DNA of 64,000 nucleotides from NCBI RefSeq assembly GCF_932294415.1, contig NC_065535.1, positions 69,371,362-69,435,361 on the forward strand, in the 5' to 3' direction. Origin of the DNA: Quercus robur (taxonomy: Eukaryota > Streptophyta > Magnoliopsida > Fagales > Fagaceae). Shown piece after piece: positions 41,336 through 53,900 of this stretch; positions within the stretch are counted from its first letter, which is position 1; every line of letters starts with the position of its first letter. Position numbers and translations under genes: made by a program. The notes under the pieces were generated by a model. It ran no database searches, was not told where the DNA came from, and was given only the letters and a program-made list of their open reading frames with translations.

Positions 41336-41605
41336 TATTGTGAACATAGCACTTCTCTTTTTCAAAACTTATTCAATTCTTTTTTTTTTTTTCGAAAAAA
41401 TCATTTCAAACAAAACAATAAAGTTTAATAAAAGTGAATATATAAGATAAGATATAACTAATAATAAGAGTTCTAGTCCATTCATATATATAAATTGAAT
41501 GAAAGTTTTTAACTTTTTTGTTTTTTCTAAAGTTACCACATAAGTATTTCAAAACCCATAATTTTCCTTTTCTTCCTTGTAATATTCTTTCAATTTCACA
41601 GTCGT
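41336..41605. repeat. Duplicated block, copy B
   Basis: The uninterrupted version of copy A (35931-36067 plus 38561-38700). It carries a single TAAGAG where copy A holds the 2.5-kb element. Confidence 0.8.
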
Positions 41606-41620
41606 TTTTTAGATAACTCA

Positions 41621-42730
41621 TAAGCAACTTAACACTAAAAAAATTCTTATTAAATCAAATTTGATATTTCCTAAATAAATTTAATCAAATTAGATATTTT
41701 ATTTTGTACTAATTCTCTAGATTTTTTTTATTGAGAATATTCAATACTTATCAATTAAATAACTCTATATAAATATTTTTTTTCCATAACTTCTTATGTT
41801 TTGCACACATTAACAACTAGTGTAGTAAAATTTGTAATATATTAATCTTCCATTAAAAAAAAAAAAATTGTTATATGTCTACTAGCATTATTATATTTTG
41901 CCAAAATTATAAGGTCATTTCTGATAGTCATCTTAAATTATAAAGAGTAATGTTACAGTTACAAACTATTTTATAATATTTTTACAAACTATAGATGTGG
42001 TAAGTTCTTATTAGTTCTAATATAGGTCTACTACTAACATCACGTTTATGTTTACCAATAATTATTTGAAAATTACTAAAGTCATATCAGCAGTTTGTAA
42101 AAATGTTGTAAAATAGTTTGTATCTATAGCAGTATTTAATTATAAAACAGTAGTCAATATTTACAATGTTCATTCTACCATCAAATAGGCCGGTTAATAC
42201 TAATTTATATTCATTTGAATTGTTCATCACAATTAGTTTTAAATATTTTAATTTTAACAGAAATATATGTTTGATCCATAAATTTCGGGTTAGCCAAATT
42301 AGGTTCCACATTTCGATGAAGATAACTTTTGAAAAAAGAAAAAGAAAAGGAAAGACTGAGTTATCTAAAAAAAAGGAGGCTATGAGTTATCCACTCCAAC
42401 GATGCTTTTCAAAGAACTTTACAACCTTGCTTCGTACCTTCACAACATTTTTTTTTTTTTTTTTGAGAAATTACCTTCACAACTTATTAAGAACAGATAA
42501 AAAATAAATAAATAAAAAATCGCAAAAAACTTTGTAACAAAACTAGTTGACACCCTGAGATATAAGGTTTAAATCTTCAATCTCTAACTATAGAATTGTA
42601 CATAAATAAATAACTTTTCAACTTTCATGTACTAAAGACTAAAATGGAACTAGGCTCAAATTTTGGGGACCATTTATATATTTTTCATCTTTTAATATTG
42701 ATTTTTCGTTGGTGGCATGAAAATGGCAAT
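41621..42730. repeat. AT-rich tandem duplication, unit 2
   Basis: The second copy of 40453-41320. It is longer mainly because of a MITE (41945-42137) and extra T tracts. Confidence 0.85.
41945..42137. mobile_element. Mutator-like MITE
   Basis: A 193-bp foldback with long imperfect ends: the outermost ~45 bases pair, including a shared TACAAACTATTTTA core. A perfect 9-bp duplication AATTATAAA lies at 41936-41944 and 42138-42146. The 9-bp duplication suits the Mutator superfamily. The homologous unit 1 has the single, unoccupied AATTATAAA. Confidence 0.88.
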
Positions 42731-43730
42731 TTTTTTATTTTTTTATTTTATATATATATAGAAGAAAGAACATGGCAAATTAATCTCAAGTTAAGTGGTA
42801 ATTACAAAATATGTAATATATGATCCTGCCAATTTTTTTTTTTTTTTTTTTTTTAAATCCTTTATGATAATTATACCTATTAAACATTTTTAAAGGTATA
42901 GCCTATAAAAATAGGGGTTGACCCCCAAGCAAAAATTTCTAGTTCCGCCCTGAAAGTGTTCTCATAAATTAAGGTAGAGACTTTAAGATTGACCATAATT
43001 TTTTTTTTTTCCATGTTTGTCTTGGTCCTGCAAAATTCCATTCTGGACCTGAAAGTTTCCATGTTTGTCTTGGTCCTGCAAAAAAAGTGTTACGAATATA
43101 GTATATATGGACCTGAAGGTTTCCACGTGAAGATGCCAAATGTTGAATAGAAAATGCAGGTGAAGGCTATCTCAATTCTCAAAAGAAAAATAAAAAATAA
43201 AAAATTGCAGGACAAGGATTAAGCAATTGTTGGAGTAGTTATGTTACACATACGGCTGCAATTTTGTTTGAAAAGCAAACATCTTTCTGTATCATTCTTT
43301 AGTTATTTCTGTTCCTTTTCTATTAAATCTTAGTCTAAAAGTTTCTCCAAAAAAAAAAAAAAAACTTAGTCTAAAACTTTGAGTTAAAGATAAACATTAT
43401 TTGAAATGGTCTAGTCATAAAGAGAATAAATATTTTAAGATTGCGTGCAGATTTTAAGATTAGAGAATACTTTGACGGTGGTGGAAATTAATTTCTTCAT
43501 GGAAAAAATTTTCACAAGTCTCGGTGCATTGGATATATACTAAAATACTCAACCAAATTGTGTTATATATTCATATGTTGAACTTTCCTAAATATTGCAT
43601 AGTCACCTTTCACGTGATCCTTTTTGGGCTGTGTGAAATAGAATGAAACAAAATTTAAACATGATTTTTAAAAATTTTTTTGGTATTTAATAGAATATCC
43701 TGGCTGCACCATATCAATGGTGTTAATTAT
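42731..43730. other. AT-rich DNA with small tandem repeats
   Basis: Contains a T run (42833-42853) and a ~50-bp direct repeat with CATGTTTGTCTTGGTCCTGC (43011 and 43060). No gene is visible. Confidence 0.45.
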
Positions 43731-43887
43731 GAGTAATTTTTAAGTACTCTCGGAACACGGAGAATGGTGCTTCTTCCTCTCACATTCATAGTGGAGTCCA
43801 CTCATTAAATTCATGGTGGAGTTCAATATGAATGTGAGAGGAGGAAGCATCATTTTACTATATTCCAGGACTACCTAAGAATTTTCC
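43731..43887. mobile_element. Mutator-like hairpin MITE
   Basis: A 157-bp palindrome whose arms, both containing CTCTCACATTCAT in inverted orientation, pair over most of their length. A perfect 9-bp duplication GTTAATTAT lies at 43722-43730 and 43888-43896. The end GAGTAATTTTTAAG resembles the end of the MITE at 41945. Confidence 0.85.
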
Positions 43888-46231
43888 GTTAATTATTCAC
43901 ATTTCCCATGTTGAAGATCATGCAGAGAACCTATGTGTGTCTCCCTTTTGACCTATGACCATGAACAATAAGCCTTCAGCATGTTCTAGAGAAGAAAAAC
44001 ATGGACAAATTCTCTTCTATCTCTCTGTTTTTAAATCTGTGAGTCTTGTCAAATATCCTATGTACAAAATAAGAAAGAGCTACTAAAGCTTGAATGGGTT
44101 CATTTGCTAATACAGAGGGGCTTTGTGTCCTACTGATATTGACATTGCTATAAGAGGGGAGTTTTAGATTTAGAGGCTTAATTGCCAAGATTTTGGGATA
44201 AGGAGGTTTAAATTTGTCTCGTTTAGCTACAAATTTTAGCTTTTGCTTTTTCTTTAGCTTTATTTTAAATATATAACTTTTAATATTTTAGAAATAAGCT
44301 AATTTTTTGCTTTTTGTCTCATATATTCAAATAAGCTATCAAAAATAAGTTATACCTAAACACACAATAAGATTGTGGATCCTTGTTTGGGCTATCCCTC
44401 CTCTGCCCGAATGGAGCTACAGTGCCATTCGTTCATTTTTGGCCCAAGTGGGCATTTCTTTTGTAAATTTTTGACATTGTCCCAACCGATTGGGCATTTC
44501 CTTTGTAAATTGTTGACATTGTCCCAACCGATTGGGCTAGGCCTTAATGTCTCGAGGACATGGGCTGAAAAAATAATCCCTCCATAATGTTCGATAAAAA
44601 TCAATGCTTAAGTACTTTAAAGATGTAAATCAATGCTAAAGTACTTTAAAGTTGTTAAAGATGTTTGGTAAAGGATTTTCAAATAATAAAAAATATATAT
44701 TTAAGGGCAAGGATTTGCTGCACATTAAGTTGCAACAACTTCTGCAAAATACACACATGTCAATGTCTTATTTGGTGGAAAATTCAATATTGACGCAGAA
44801 GTTTTTATTTAAACAAAGCCTAGACAGGTGTCTATTCGAGGCATTGACATGTGTGCATTTTTGCAGGTATTGCTTCCACTTAGTTTGTAGCAAATCATTG
44901 TCCAAATATTTATTATGTTGTTAATGTGGCAATATTCACATTCAATTACATGTCAATTTGTAGTATTTTTATAATAAAATTGATAATAACTACTATGGGA
45001 GACCAAAAAGCTTGATCCCATTTAGGCTTAAATTGAGGAACATAAGGCCCAACCATCAACTTGCTTAATTCAAGGTGGCCCAGGTAGACTGAAAAGAAGA
45101 GCTGACCGAAAAAATAATTTTTCCAAGGAAGGCGCTCAGAGAATGATAGTCTGAAGAAGTTGAGAAGTTCTTTTGAATGAACCAAGGGTACTGATTCGAG
45201 GAAGGCAACAATAACCAGCGTGAATAAGAATTTGGGGAAACTTCCTAGTGAAGCTACCATTACCTTCGCATTAAATGCACTGCACCAACTAGGCATGTCG
45301 CATTAATGACCCAATGATACCTGAACAACGCCACATAGTTCGTTACCTGCCTAACACAACCTCAAAAGGAGGGGAGGAAAATGATGAGATAAGAATCCAA
45401 GAAAAAAACTATCCACCATCTAGGTGGAAGGCTAGAATTGAAGTAATGGGACTACAAAAAAGAAGAAGATCCTTAATGTACAGGGATTGGATCTTGAGAA
45501 GAGAAAAAAGAAAAAAAAGATACAATAAAAACAGAAGTGAAATCTGGTATTTGATTAAGTGTAAAGGCTCCTCAGCCATTCCGAGGAAGAAGAAATAAGA
45601 AAAACATGTTTCATTACTAGCTTTAGTTCCACATGCTTTTTATTATCATTCTCGGGTGAGAAATTGTTGTTTCAAGGTCAACTGTTGGTTCATAAACTCA
45701 TCTTTATAAATTAATTGTTGTAGACTTTAGTCCAAGCCCAGCATCTTTTTAGGCCCTTTGGATTTTAGCCAATACAACTACATTTTCAATAAACATGATC
45801 CTTTCTCCGATTTTTTTTTACTCCCATCTAATTTCTTTATTCTCCCTTCAAATTTCCAAACACTTCTTTATTTTCCTTCCATATTTACCAACATAGTGTA
45901 GAAGTTATTAAATATAATATAAATAATGCCTTTTACTTTCTCACTTCCCTCCAATTTTCCAAACATTTCTTTATTCTCCTTCCATATTTACCAACATAGT
46001 GTAGAATTTTTTTTTTTTAATTTTTAATTTTTTAACAAGAAAACAGTGTCTCTTATTACTGGACACAACAGGTGTTGTAAAAAAGAAGTGATAAATATTC
46101 GTACAAGAAAGGCTCGTGGTCCACTTATTGATCATAGATGATATCGATGTGAAAGTTTTTCAATATGGACAACACTAGAGATGACATCCTAGAGTCTAAT
46201 GGAATAGAGGTGGCTTGTCAATATTCAAGTT
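43888..46231. other. Repeat-derived intergenic DNA
   Basis: The segment about 44450-44540 has a ~47-bp direct repeat (GACATTGTCCCAACCGATTG twice). The segment about 45000-45790 is less AT-rich, with gene-like but frameless composition. Phrases such as AGGCCCAACC and GGTGGCCCAGG suggest a decayed LTR. No intact gene is supported. Confidence 0.35.
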
Positions 46232-46964
46232 TAGGAGTGTGCATGGGTCAGGTTGGGTCAGGTTGAGAGATTTTTTGACCCAACCTACCATGGTGGGTAA
46301 AAAAAAATTCAACCCAACCCAACCCATTACATAAATCTAACCCAACCCAACCCAACCCACATGGGTCGAGTTGGGTCTGGTTAAACCCATGGGTTTGACA
46401 AATTTATTATTATTATTATTAAATTGAGTAGAAAAAAAATATAAATATTAATTTATTAAAAAAACCTAAAGATTAGTATCAATGTAACTCCTTAAATGCA
46501 AACAACACTAAAAACTAAACAACAATAGTAATTTATTAGGATTTGTGTGAACTAATTGACTTTTATATATGATAGGAAGAACTGGTTATTTAAAAAAATA
46601 TATTAATTATATAATATTATATATATATATATATATTAAATTAGTATTAGTAGAAGGAATCGAGAAAATGTTGCTCTACAGCTAGTTTTTTTTTTAATTA
46701 TTAAATATATAATATATATTTAAATATATATATATATATATATATAAAAGTGCCCTATAGCTGATTTAAAAAAAAAATTATTAAATATATAATATATTTT
46801 AAATATATATTAAATATGGGTGGGTTGGGTCGGGTTTGGCGGGTTTGTAATTTTATGACCCAAACCCAACCCGACCTGCTGTAAAAAATTTTTTTGTAAA
46901 CCAACCCAACCCACCAAGCCTTAAAAATCAACTGGCGGGTCGGTGGGTTTTCTGCACACCCTTA
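46232..46964. mobile_element. hAT-type non-autonomous element
   Basis: A 733-bp element with ends TAGGAGTGTGCA and the reverse complement of TGCACACCCTTA (10/12 match), then sub-terminal arrays of GGGTTGGGT and CCAACCCAACC. A perfect 8-bp duplication TTCAAGTT lies at 46224-46231 and 46965-46972. There is no transposase frame; the interior is (TA)n-rich. Confidence 0.85.
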
Positions 46965-47742
46965 TTCAAGTTAGGCTTCTACATGCAGATCCATGTAGGT
47001 GAGTTTCCAATGATGTACCATCCCTATCTCTGTTGAAAATTTGGTAAACGATTTTCAACATCCAAAAGTATTGCTTCCACACCCTTCTCTTCTACTTCTA
47101 TGTAACGAGACCCATTACAAGTGACGAAGATAGGAATTTATTTTCAAAGAGAATGAATAAAAATATAACTATTAAGGTTTTTTTTGTTTGGGTTTGTTTA
47201 TAGATACTGTATTCCTTTTATGTATAGTGTACAGTGGCAGAGCCACTTGATGATCGATAGTGCCTTGGTTCCTCCAATTTTTATTTTTTTTGGGAATATC
47301 TTAAATAATTTAAAATTTTTTAAATAACCATATCATTTTGGCCCCCTATACCTGATAATATACATATATATATATATATATATAAAAGAAAGTCTAAAAA
47401 TAAACATAATTTTCATTTAAATAAAATATAATTCATAAATACATATGTTAGCAAATTACAATAATTAAACATTCAACATTTTTAAAATGAACACATAAAT
47501 ATTTTAATAATTACCTCAACAAATAAAAGGGAAACAAATTCTAATTTTCATCCTAACACATCTAGGGTTTACTTGTACATAGCATTAGAAAAATTGAAAA
47601 GTCAAAAACTTTGTTGATGTGCCGCACCATCGAGTCCCCCACACAGTGGCAAAAACATTTTGCCTCACACATTTTACTCTCTCTCTCTCACTCGCTCTCT
47701 CTGTCTCTGTTGGCAACTTGGCATTTGCCTTTTTTTTCTTTT

Positions 47743-48041
47743 GGCAAAAATCCAAAACTAACCCTCTAACTTTTAGCCTTTTTCATTTCAGTTTTTTAAC
47801 TTTTAATTTTATCATTTCAATCATCTAACTTTCAATTGTTGTCAATTCGATATTTAGTTAACCATCTGTTAATTGTCTCTGTTAAATGAGCAAAACGACG
47901 TCATTTTGACTTTTTTTTTTTAATTTTCGTAATTAAAAGAAATTAAAAAAACTGTTATTAAATAAATAAAATAAATAAAACATTTAGGGGAACGACGTTG
48001 TTCCCCTTACCTGAAATCAAAACACAATTCCTACCTAATCA
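47743..48041 (+). repeat. Pack-MULE left terminal inverted repeat
   Basis: Pairs in inverted orientation with 60368-60647. The inner boundary is at ...CTACCTAATCA. Confidence 0.85.
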
Positions 48042-48949
48042 GAACACAAATCGTGTAAAGTTTCTCACATCCCTAAAGTTTCTCACATCAAATTGATAAC
48101 GTCTTAAAATATATACGTGTTATATATTTATGTGGGCGTTATCTCCTTATTACTATGCTTAATTTGTATAATTAAGCCATGATTTGCATTAATCCCTATT
48201 ATTTATCTTTACATAATTTCTTGAATAAGATGCTATTCATTGTGTGTAATTTTCTACTTTCAAGAAATCATGTGAGAAATATGAGTTTATAGGAATTTGT
48301 GAGAGAATGGAGGCCAAACTAGAATTAAAGTGGAGCTAAAGGACCATACTTAAATGTTTAAGGAGGTGTAGCTGGAGTGCTTGGATCATCTACCATGATT
48401 GGAAGCTTCAAATAAGGAAAGAAATCAAAGAGATAGAATCTGAAAAGGAAAAGTCTGATTTGAGCACTGATCAGTATTTTTGGCATATCTCTCTTCTAAA
48501 AAACCCAATTGACACAAAGCCAGATGGGTTGGAACCGTGACTTAAATATCTAAAACTTTGTAGTTTTGAGTTTTTCGAAATTCTCAATTTTTGAAGGCCG
48601 AAATTAATTCACAAATTATTGTTGTAAACCTGGACGGAAATTAAAATAGTAAAAATCTTATTTTCTTTGGACACTTAGACATTAGGGTTTTGAAGGGAGG
48701 CTGGTAGAACAAATTTTGGCAAAGAAAACCTTGTATTTTTCTTTCTTTAATGGCAGCCTAAACTCTTTACTAGGGCTAGGGGTTATGTTTCTTCTATACG
48801 GAATGAATATTCAATGTGATTCTTTCTAGGATTTTATCAACAACATATTTGATTGTTCAATTAGATTTCTTTTGATGTATTAGTTCTTCCATGCTTTCAA
48901 TATGTTCAATCATGTTTTCTTATTGTTTAGATGAATTTTTAATAGTTTT

Positions 48950-49409
48950 TTATGGGATTGACGAGAATGCATCACCTTGAAGAGGTCAACCTAGTGACGA
49001 GGTCATCCCTAGCGACGAGAATCCATCACCGACGAGGGAAGGAAAGTCATTCAATGATGCCAGCAAGTAGCCTGGGCAGTTACGAAACCAGCAAAACAGA
49101 CCGTTGCGGGCCTAATAAAAACCCCATAATTGGGCTGGAGGCATTACCAAAGAGAGGCATTAACACCCCAACGGCTAGCAATCAAGACCACATATATATA
49201 AAGCCCTTACATTGGCAACACAAGGTACACATACTGAGACTCTAAGAAAATACCAATTATTTCCTAGTTTTGCGAATTGCTTTGCTGTTCTAACTTTGGT
49301 ATCGGAGGCGTTGTGGCAGGCACCACACCGGTGACCCCTTTAGTGGATACATTAGTGCTAATGGGGAGTTCCATTTGCCTATTTCGATTGACGAGTTTAC
49401 ACTTCATCA
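48950..49409 (+). repeat. 5' LTR of the Gypsy element
   Basis: 460 bp, starting TTATGGGA (the 3' LTR has TGATGGGA) and ending CATCA. A TATATATAAAG promoter motif lies at about 49192-49202, from which the genomic RNA would start about 30 bases on. Confidence 0.93.
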
Positions 49410-49412
49410 GTT

Positions 49413-49430
49413 TGGCGCCGTCTGTGGGAA
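49413..49430 (+). other. Primer binding site
   Basis: TGGCGCCGTCTGTGGGAA follows the 5' LTR by three bases. This type of site is common in plant Gypsy elements and starts with the TGG complement of a tRNA CCA end. The tRNA species was not determined. Confidence 0.75.
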
Positions 49431-49487
49431 ACGACATTCTTAAATTCATATTTGAAAACGTAGTTTCCATCAACCCTCTACATTCAG

Positions 49488-50975
49488 ATGGAATCCAACC
49501 CAGATTCAGCAACCTTGGCCCAGCAAGTCCAAGCCCTTGCAGCCACCATTGAAGAACTCACCAAACAAAACCAGGAAATGAAGCTACGACTCCAGCAAGT
49601 TCAACAGGCTCAACAGGAAGAGAACTGTTCCAAGGGTAACCTGGAAAGAGAAGGGGATAGCCACCGGAGAGGTACCCCTCAGAGGCCAACTACTCCAGAC
49701 GAGCAGAACTTGGATCTCCTTCGCTAAATGAGGAAGGAAATGGACGAACTGAAGAGCGCCATTAAGGAGAAGACGGACCGGAGCGTAGATAAAATGGTAA
49801 GGGCTACGGATTCACCTTTCACCTCAACGGTACTTGAATGCCCTATACCGTCAAAGTTTCGCTTACCTCAGCTTGAGCCATTCGACAGACTAAAAGACCC
49901 TCAGGATCATCTTAATACCTTTAAGACGACTCTAGGTCTTCAACAACCACCTGACGAAATACTGTGTCGTTCCTTCCCAACCACTCTCAAAGGAGCTGCA
50001 AGAGAATGGTTTACGAAGTTGCCAACCTCGTCTATAGACAACTTCGATCAATTAAGTAGTGCCTTCTTGCGCCATTTCATAGGGGGACAACGTCCAAAGA
50101 GGCCGGTAGACTACTTACTCACCATAAGACAGGGAGAGAAGGAAACTCTGAGGTCATATGTCAAACGATTCACCCGGGAGACTCTGGAGGTGGACGAAGC
50201 CGATGACAAGGTGCAACTGACGACCTTTAAGGCGGGGCTGAGGTCCAGAGATCTCGTGGCCTCCCTCGCAAAGAACCCCCCAAAGACGATGGCAGAAATG
50301 CTCCTGAAGGCACAGAAGTACATAAATACTGAAGATGCTTTAGCCGCCATAAAGAATGCCGAGAAGCCAGGTGACAAAACCAAAAGGGAAGACGACCGTA
50401 GGGGGCAGAAGAGAGATCGACCAGATCGTCAGAACAGTGACGGGAACAGGAGGAAAGATGATAAAAATCCTCGGACGGTAAGATTTACTCCTTTGGTTAT
50501 GCCTGTTGATAAAATTTTCACGCAGATCAAGGACAAGCATTATCTCAAATGGCCCAGACCATTGCACTCATCCCCCAATGTCCGTGACAAGAATAAGTAC
50601 TGCCGGTTCCACAAAGATCACGGCCACAACATGGAGGATTGTAGAGACCTAAAGGAGCAAATAGAGGAGTTAATACGGAAAGGGAAGTTACAGAAATATG
50701 TGAAAAAAGGAGAATATAGCAAGTTCAGGGACGACAATAAAATCCAGCATGAATCCTTCTACCGCGATGACGACTGTCCGTCCCAGCCTCCACACAAGGT
50801 GATCGGGGAGATAAACACGATTACAGGAGGGCCGTTTTCAAGAGGATCGTTTAAATCACTCAAAAAGGCATACCAGAGACAGGTGAATAGCGTCCATGCC
50901 GTACCTCCATCCAAGTACCGACGAATACACCAGGACATGTCCTTCAGTGAAGGAGACGCCATGGGAGTGAAGTAG
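49488..50975 (+). pseudogene. gag: gag of the Gypsy element, with stop codons
   Basis: Starts at the first ATG after the primer site. It is in the same phase to 50975 but has a TAA at 49725-49727 and a TAG at 50973-50975. A glutamine-rich coiled coil (about 49500-49620) precedes the retrotransposon gag domain (about 49850-50290; [21 protein letters not shown]). A charged linker and a zinc-binding [14 protein letters not shown] segment (about 50600-50641) of the kind seen in Tat-type gag follow. Protein context suggests Gln at both stops. The stop at 50973 lies where gag would read on into pol. Confidence 0.9.
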
Positions 50976-53900
50976 CCCCACAACGATCCTTTGGTCATAA
51001 TGCTGAATATAGAAGGGTTCAATACCAAGAGGATCCTCATCGATAATGGAAGCTCCGCGAACATCATCTACCTCCTTGCCTTCCAGCAGCTGAAAGTAGA
51101 TCCGAAAAGACTGTGCCCTTTTGACTCTCCACTCGTCAGTTTCAGTGGAGACAGGGTCTACCCCAAGGGCATAGTGACATTGACGGTGACGGCAGGGGCC
51201 TACCTAGTACAGTTGACCCGACAAGTAGACTTCCTGGTGGTAGATTGTCCTTCATCTTACAATGTCATCATTGGGAGGCCCACACTCAACAAGTGGAAGG
51301 CGGCGACGTCAACCTACTGTTTGAAGGTAAAATTCCCAACAGATAATAGCGTTGGTGAAGTGAAAGGAGATCAAGTCCTGGCAAGAGAATGCTATCAAGC
51401 CATCCTGGCTGGGAAGGAAAACCATATATGGATGATTGAAGAAAAGGAAGAAGACAGGATAGAGGCCCTGGAGACGGTGGAATTGATAGAAGGAGAAGCG
51501 AACAAGACGACCAAGATAGGAACGACGTTGAGCCCTGAGATGAGAACAAGACTCGTAAGGTTCCTTAAAGAGAATCTAGATGTTTTCGCATGGAGCCACG
51601 AGAACATGCCGGGCATATCTCTAGAAGTCATCCGGCATAAGTTGAATGTGGACCCCGAACGAAAACCCATCCAGCAACGACGAAGAACCTTCGCCCCAGA
51701 ACGAGACCAGGTAGTTGCAGAGGAAGTTACCAAACTCCTGACGGCTGGATTCATCTGGGATGTGTATTATCCTGAATGACTAGCAAACATCGTCCTGGTA
51801 AAAAAAGCAAACGGGAAATGGAGGATATGTGTGGACTTCACCGACCTAAACAAGGCATGCCCAAAGGACAGCTTCCCTCTACCAAGAATAGACCAACTCG
51901 TGGACTCCACAGCCGGGCACAAGTTACTGACATTCAGGGACGCCTTCTCAGGGTACAACCAGATAAAGATGGCTGAGGAAGACCAGGAGAAGACCGCCTT
52001 CATCACAAGTCAAGGACTCTACTGTTACGAGGTAATGCCTTTTGGGTTGAAGAATGCTGGAGCTACGTATCAGAGGTTGGTGAACAAAATGTTCAGTCAA
52101 CAGATTGGCAGGAACATGGAAGTGTACGTGGACGATATGCTCGTCAAGAGTAAGGAAGAGCTCACACATCTGGACGACTTGAAGGAAACATTTGCAACCC
52201 TCAAAAAACATTAGATGAGGTTGAATCCAAGTAAGTGTGTTTTTGGGGTAGCCTCGGGAAAGTTCCTGGGATTCATGGTGTCCCAGAGAGGAATAGAAGC
52301 AAACCCAGAGAAAGTGCGAGCCATCGTCAACATGACCTCACCCAAAATCGTCAAGGATGTTCAAAAACTCACAGGAAGGATAACGGCTTTAAACAGGTTC
52401 GTCTCCAGGGCTACAGACAAATGTCTGCCCTTTTTCAAGACCTTGAAGCAGGCTTTTGCCTGGACCGACAAGTGCGAAGCGGCGTTCCAGGAGCTAAAGT
52501 ATTACCTGAGCAGTCCACCTCTCTTAAGCCCGTCCAAAGAAGGGGAAAACCTATACTTATACCTGGCAGTGTCAGCCTCGGCAGTAAGTGCAGCCCTGAT
52601 CAGAGAAGAGGGCAAGAAGCAGCTCTCGATTTACTACGTCAGTCAAGCCTTCCAAGGAGCTGAGTCCAGGTAGCTAAGGATCGAAAAGATCGCGTTTGCA
52701 CTAATAGTAGCCTTGCGCAAGCTAAGGCAATATTTCTAGGCAAATCCCATTCTTGTAATGACAGACCAACCAATCAAGAAATCAATGAACAAGCCTGAAG
52801 CAGCTGGAAGAATGGTCCAGTGGGCGATTGAACTTAGTCAATTTGACATCGAGTACCATCCCAGAACGGCGATCAAGGCGCAAGCTCTGGCGGACTTCAT
52901 CGCAGAGTTCACTCTTCTAGACGAAGACAGGATTACCGATGAGGTAGATAGATGGACAATACAAACTAATGGTTCGTCAGCCCAAAGGAAGGGGGGAGTA
53001 GGGGTCGTCATAACCACCCCTGACGGAGAAGTGCTCAAATATGGGGTCCAACTAAAATTCCCAACCACCAACAACGAAGCTGAATACGAGGGGATACTGA
53101 CGGGACTGAGGCTTGGAAAGGCTCTTGGTGCTAAAAACTTGTTGATCCAAAGTGATTCAAAGCTAGTGATCGGACAGATTATGGGAGAGTACGAAACAAA
53201 GGAAAAAAGGATGTAGAAATACCTCAAGCTGACAAAACATCTAACTCTGGAGTTCGATATAGTGGAGTTCGTGCAGATCCTAAGAAGTCAGAATATGGGA
53301 GCTGATGAAATATCGAAGTTAGCGTCATCAGAAGAAGGGGAGATTAGCACAGATCTGGCGATGGAGGTCTAGAAACACCCTAGTATCGAAGAAATTGCAA
53401 CATTCACCATCTAGAGCACAGATAGCTGGATGACACCCACAATATCCTACCTCCAGGACGGGCGCCTCCCTCAGAACATAGAAGAAGCTAAAAAGATCAA
53501 GAAGAGGGCGGCTAGGTTCACGATCCTGAATGACGCCTTGTACAAGAGAGGCTTCTCTATGCCTTACTTAAAGTGTGTCAACGAGGAAGAGGCTAGATAC
53601 ATCCTGGAAGAAATCCACGGAGGAATTTGCGGCGACCACGCTGGCTCCAGATCCTTGGTGAACAAGGTAGTACGAGCAGGATATTTTTGGCCAACCATGC
53701 AAATAGATGCTGCTGAGATCGTCAAGAAGTGTGACAAATGCCAGTGATACGGGAATGTGCAACGGCTTCCAGCAGAGAGACTGACGACTATAGCTTCCCC
53801 ATGGCCATTTGCACAATGGGGAATTGACATCGTCGGCCTGCTACCCCAAGGTAAAGGTCAGGTAAAGTTCCTACTTGTTGCTATTGATTATTTCACGAAA

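Noticed and set aside
45314-45598. 94-codon charged open frame
   Set aside because: Composition is Lys/Arg-rich simple sequence in a probable decayed LTR; no domain or homologue recognised.
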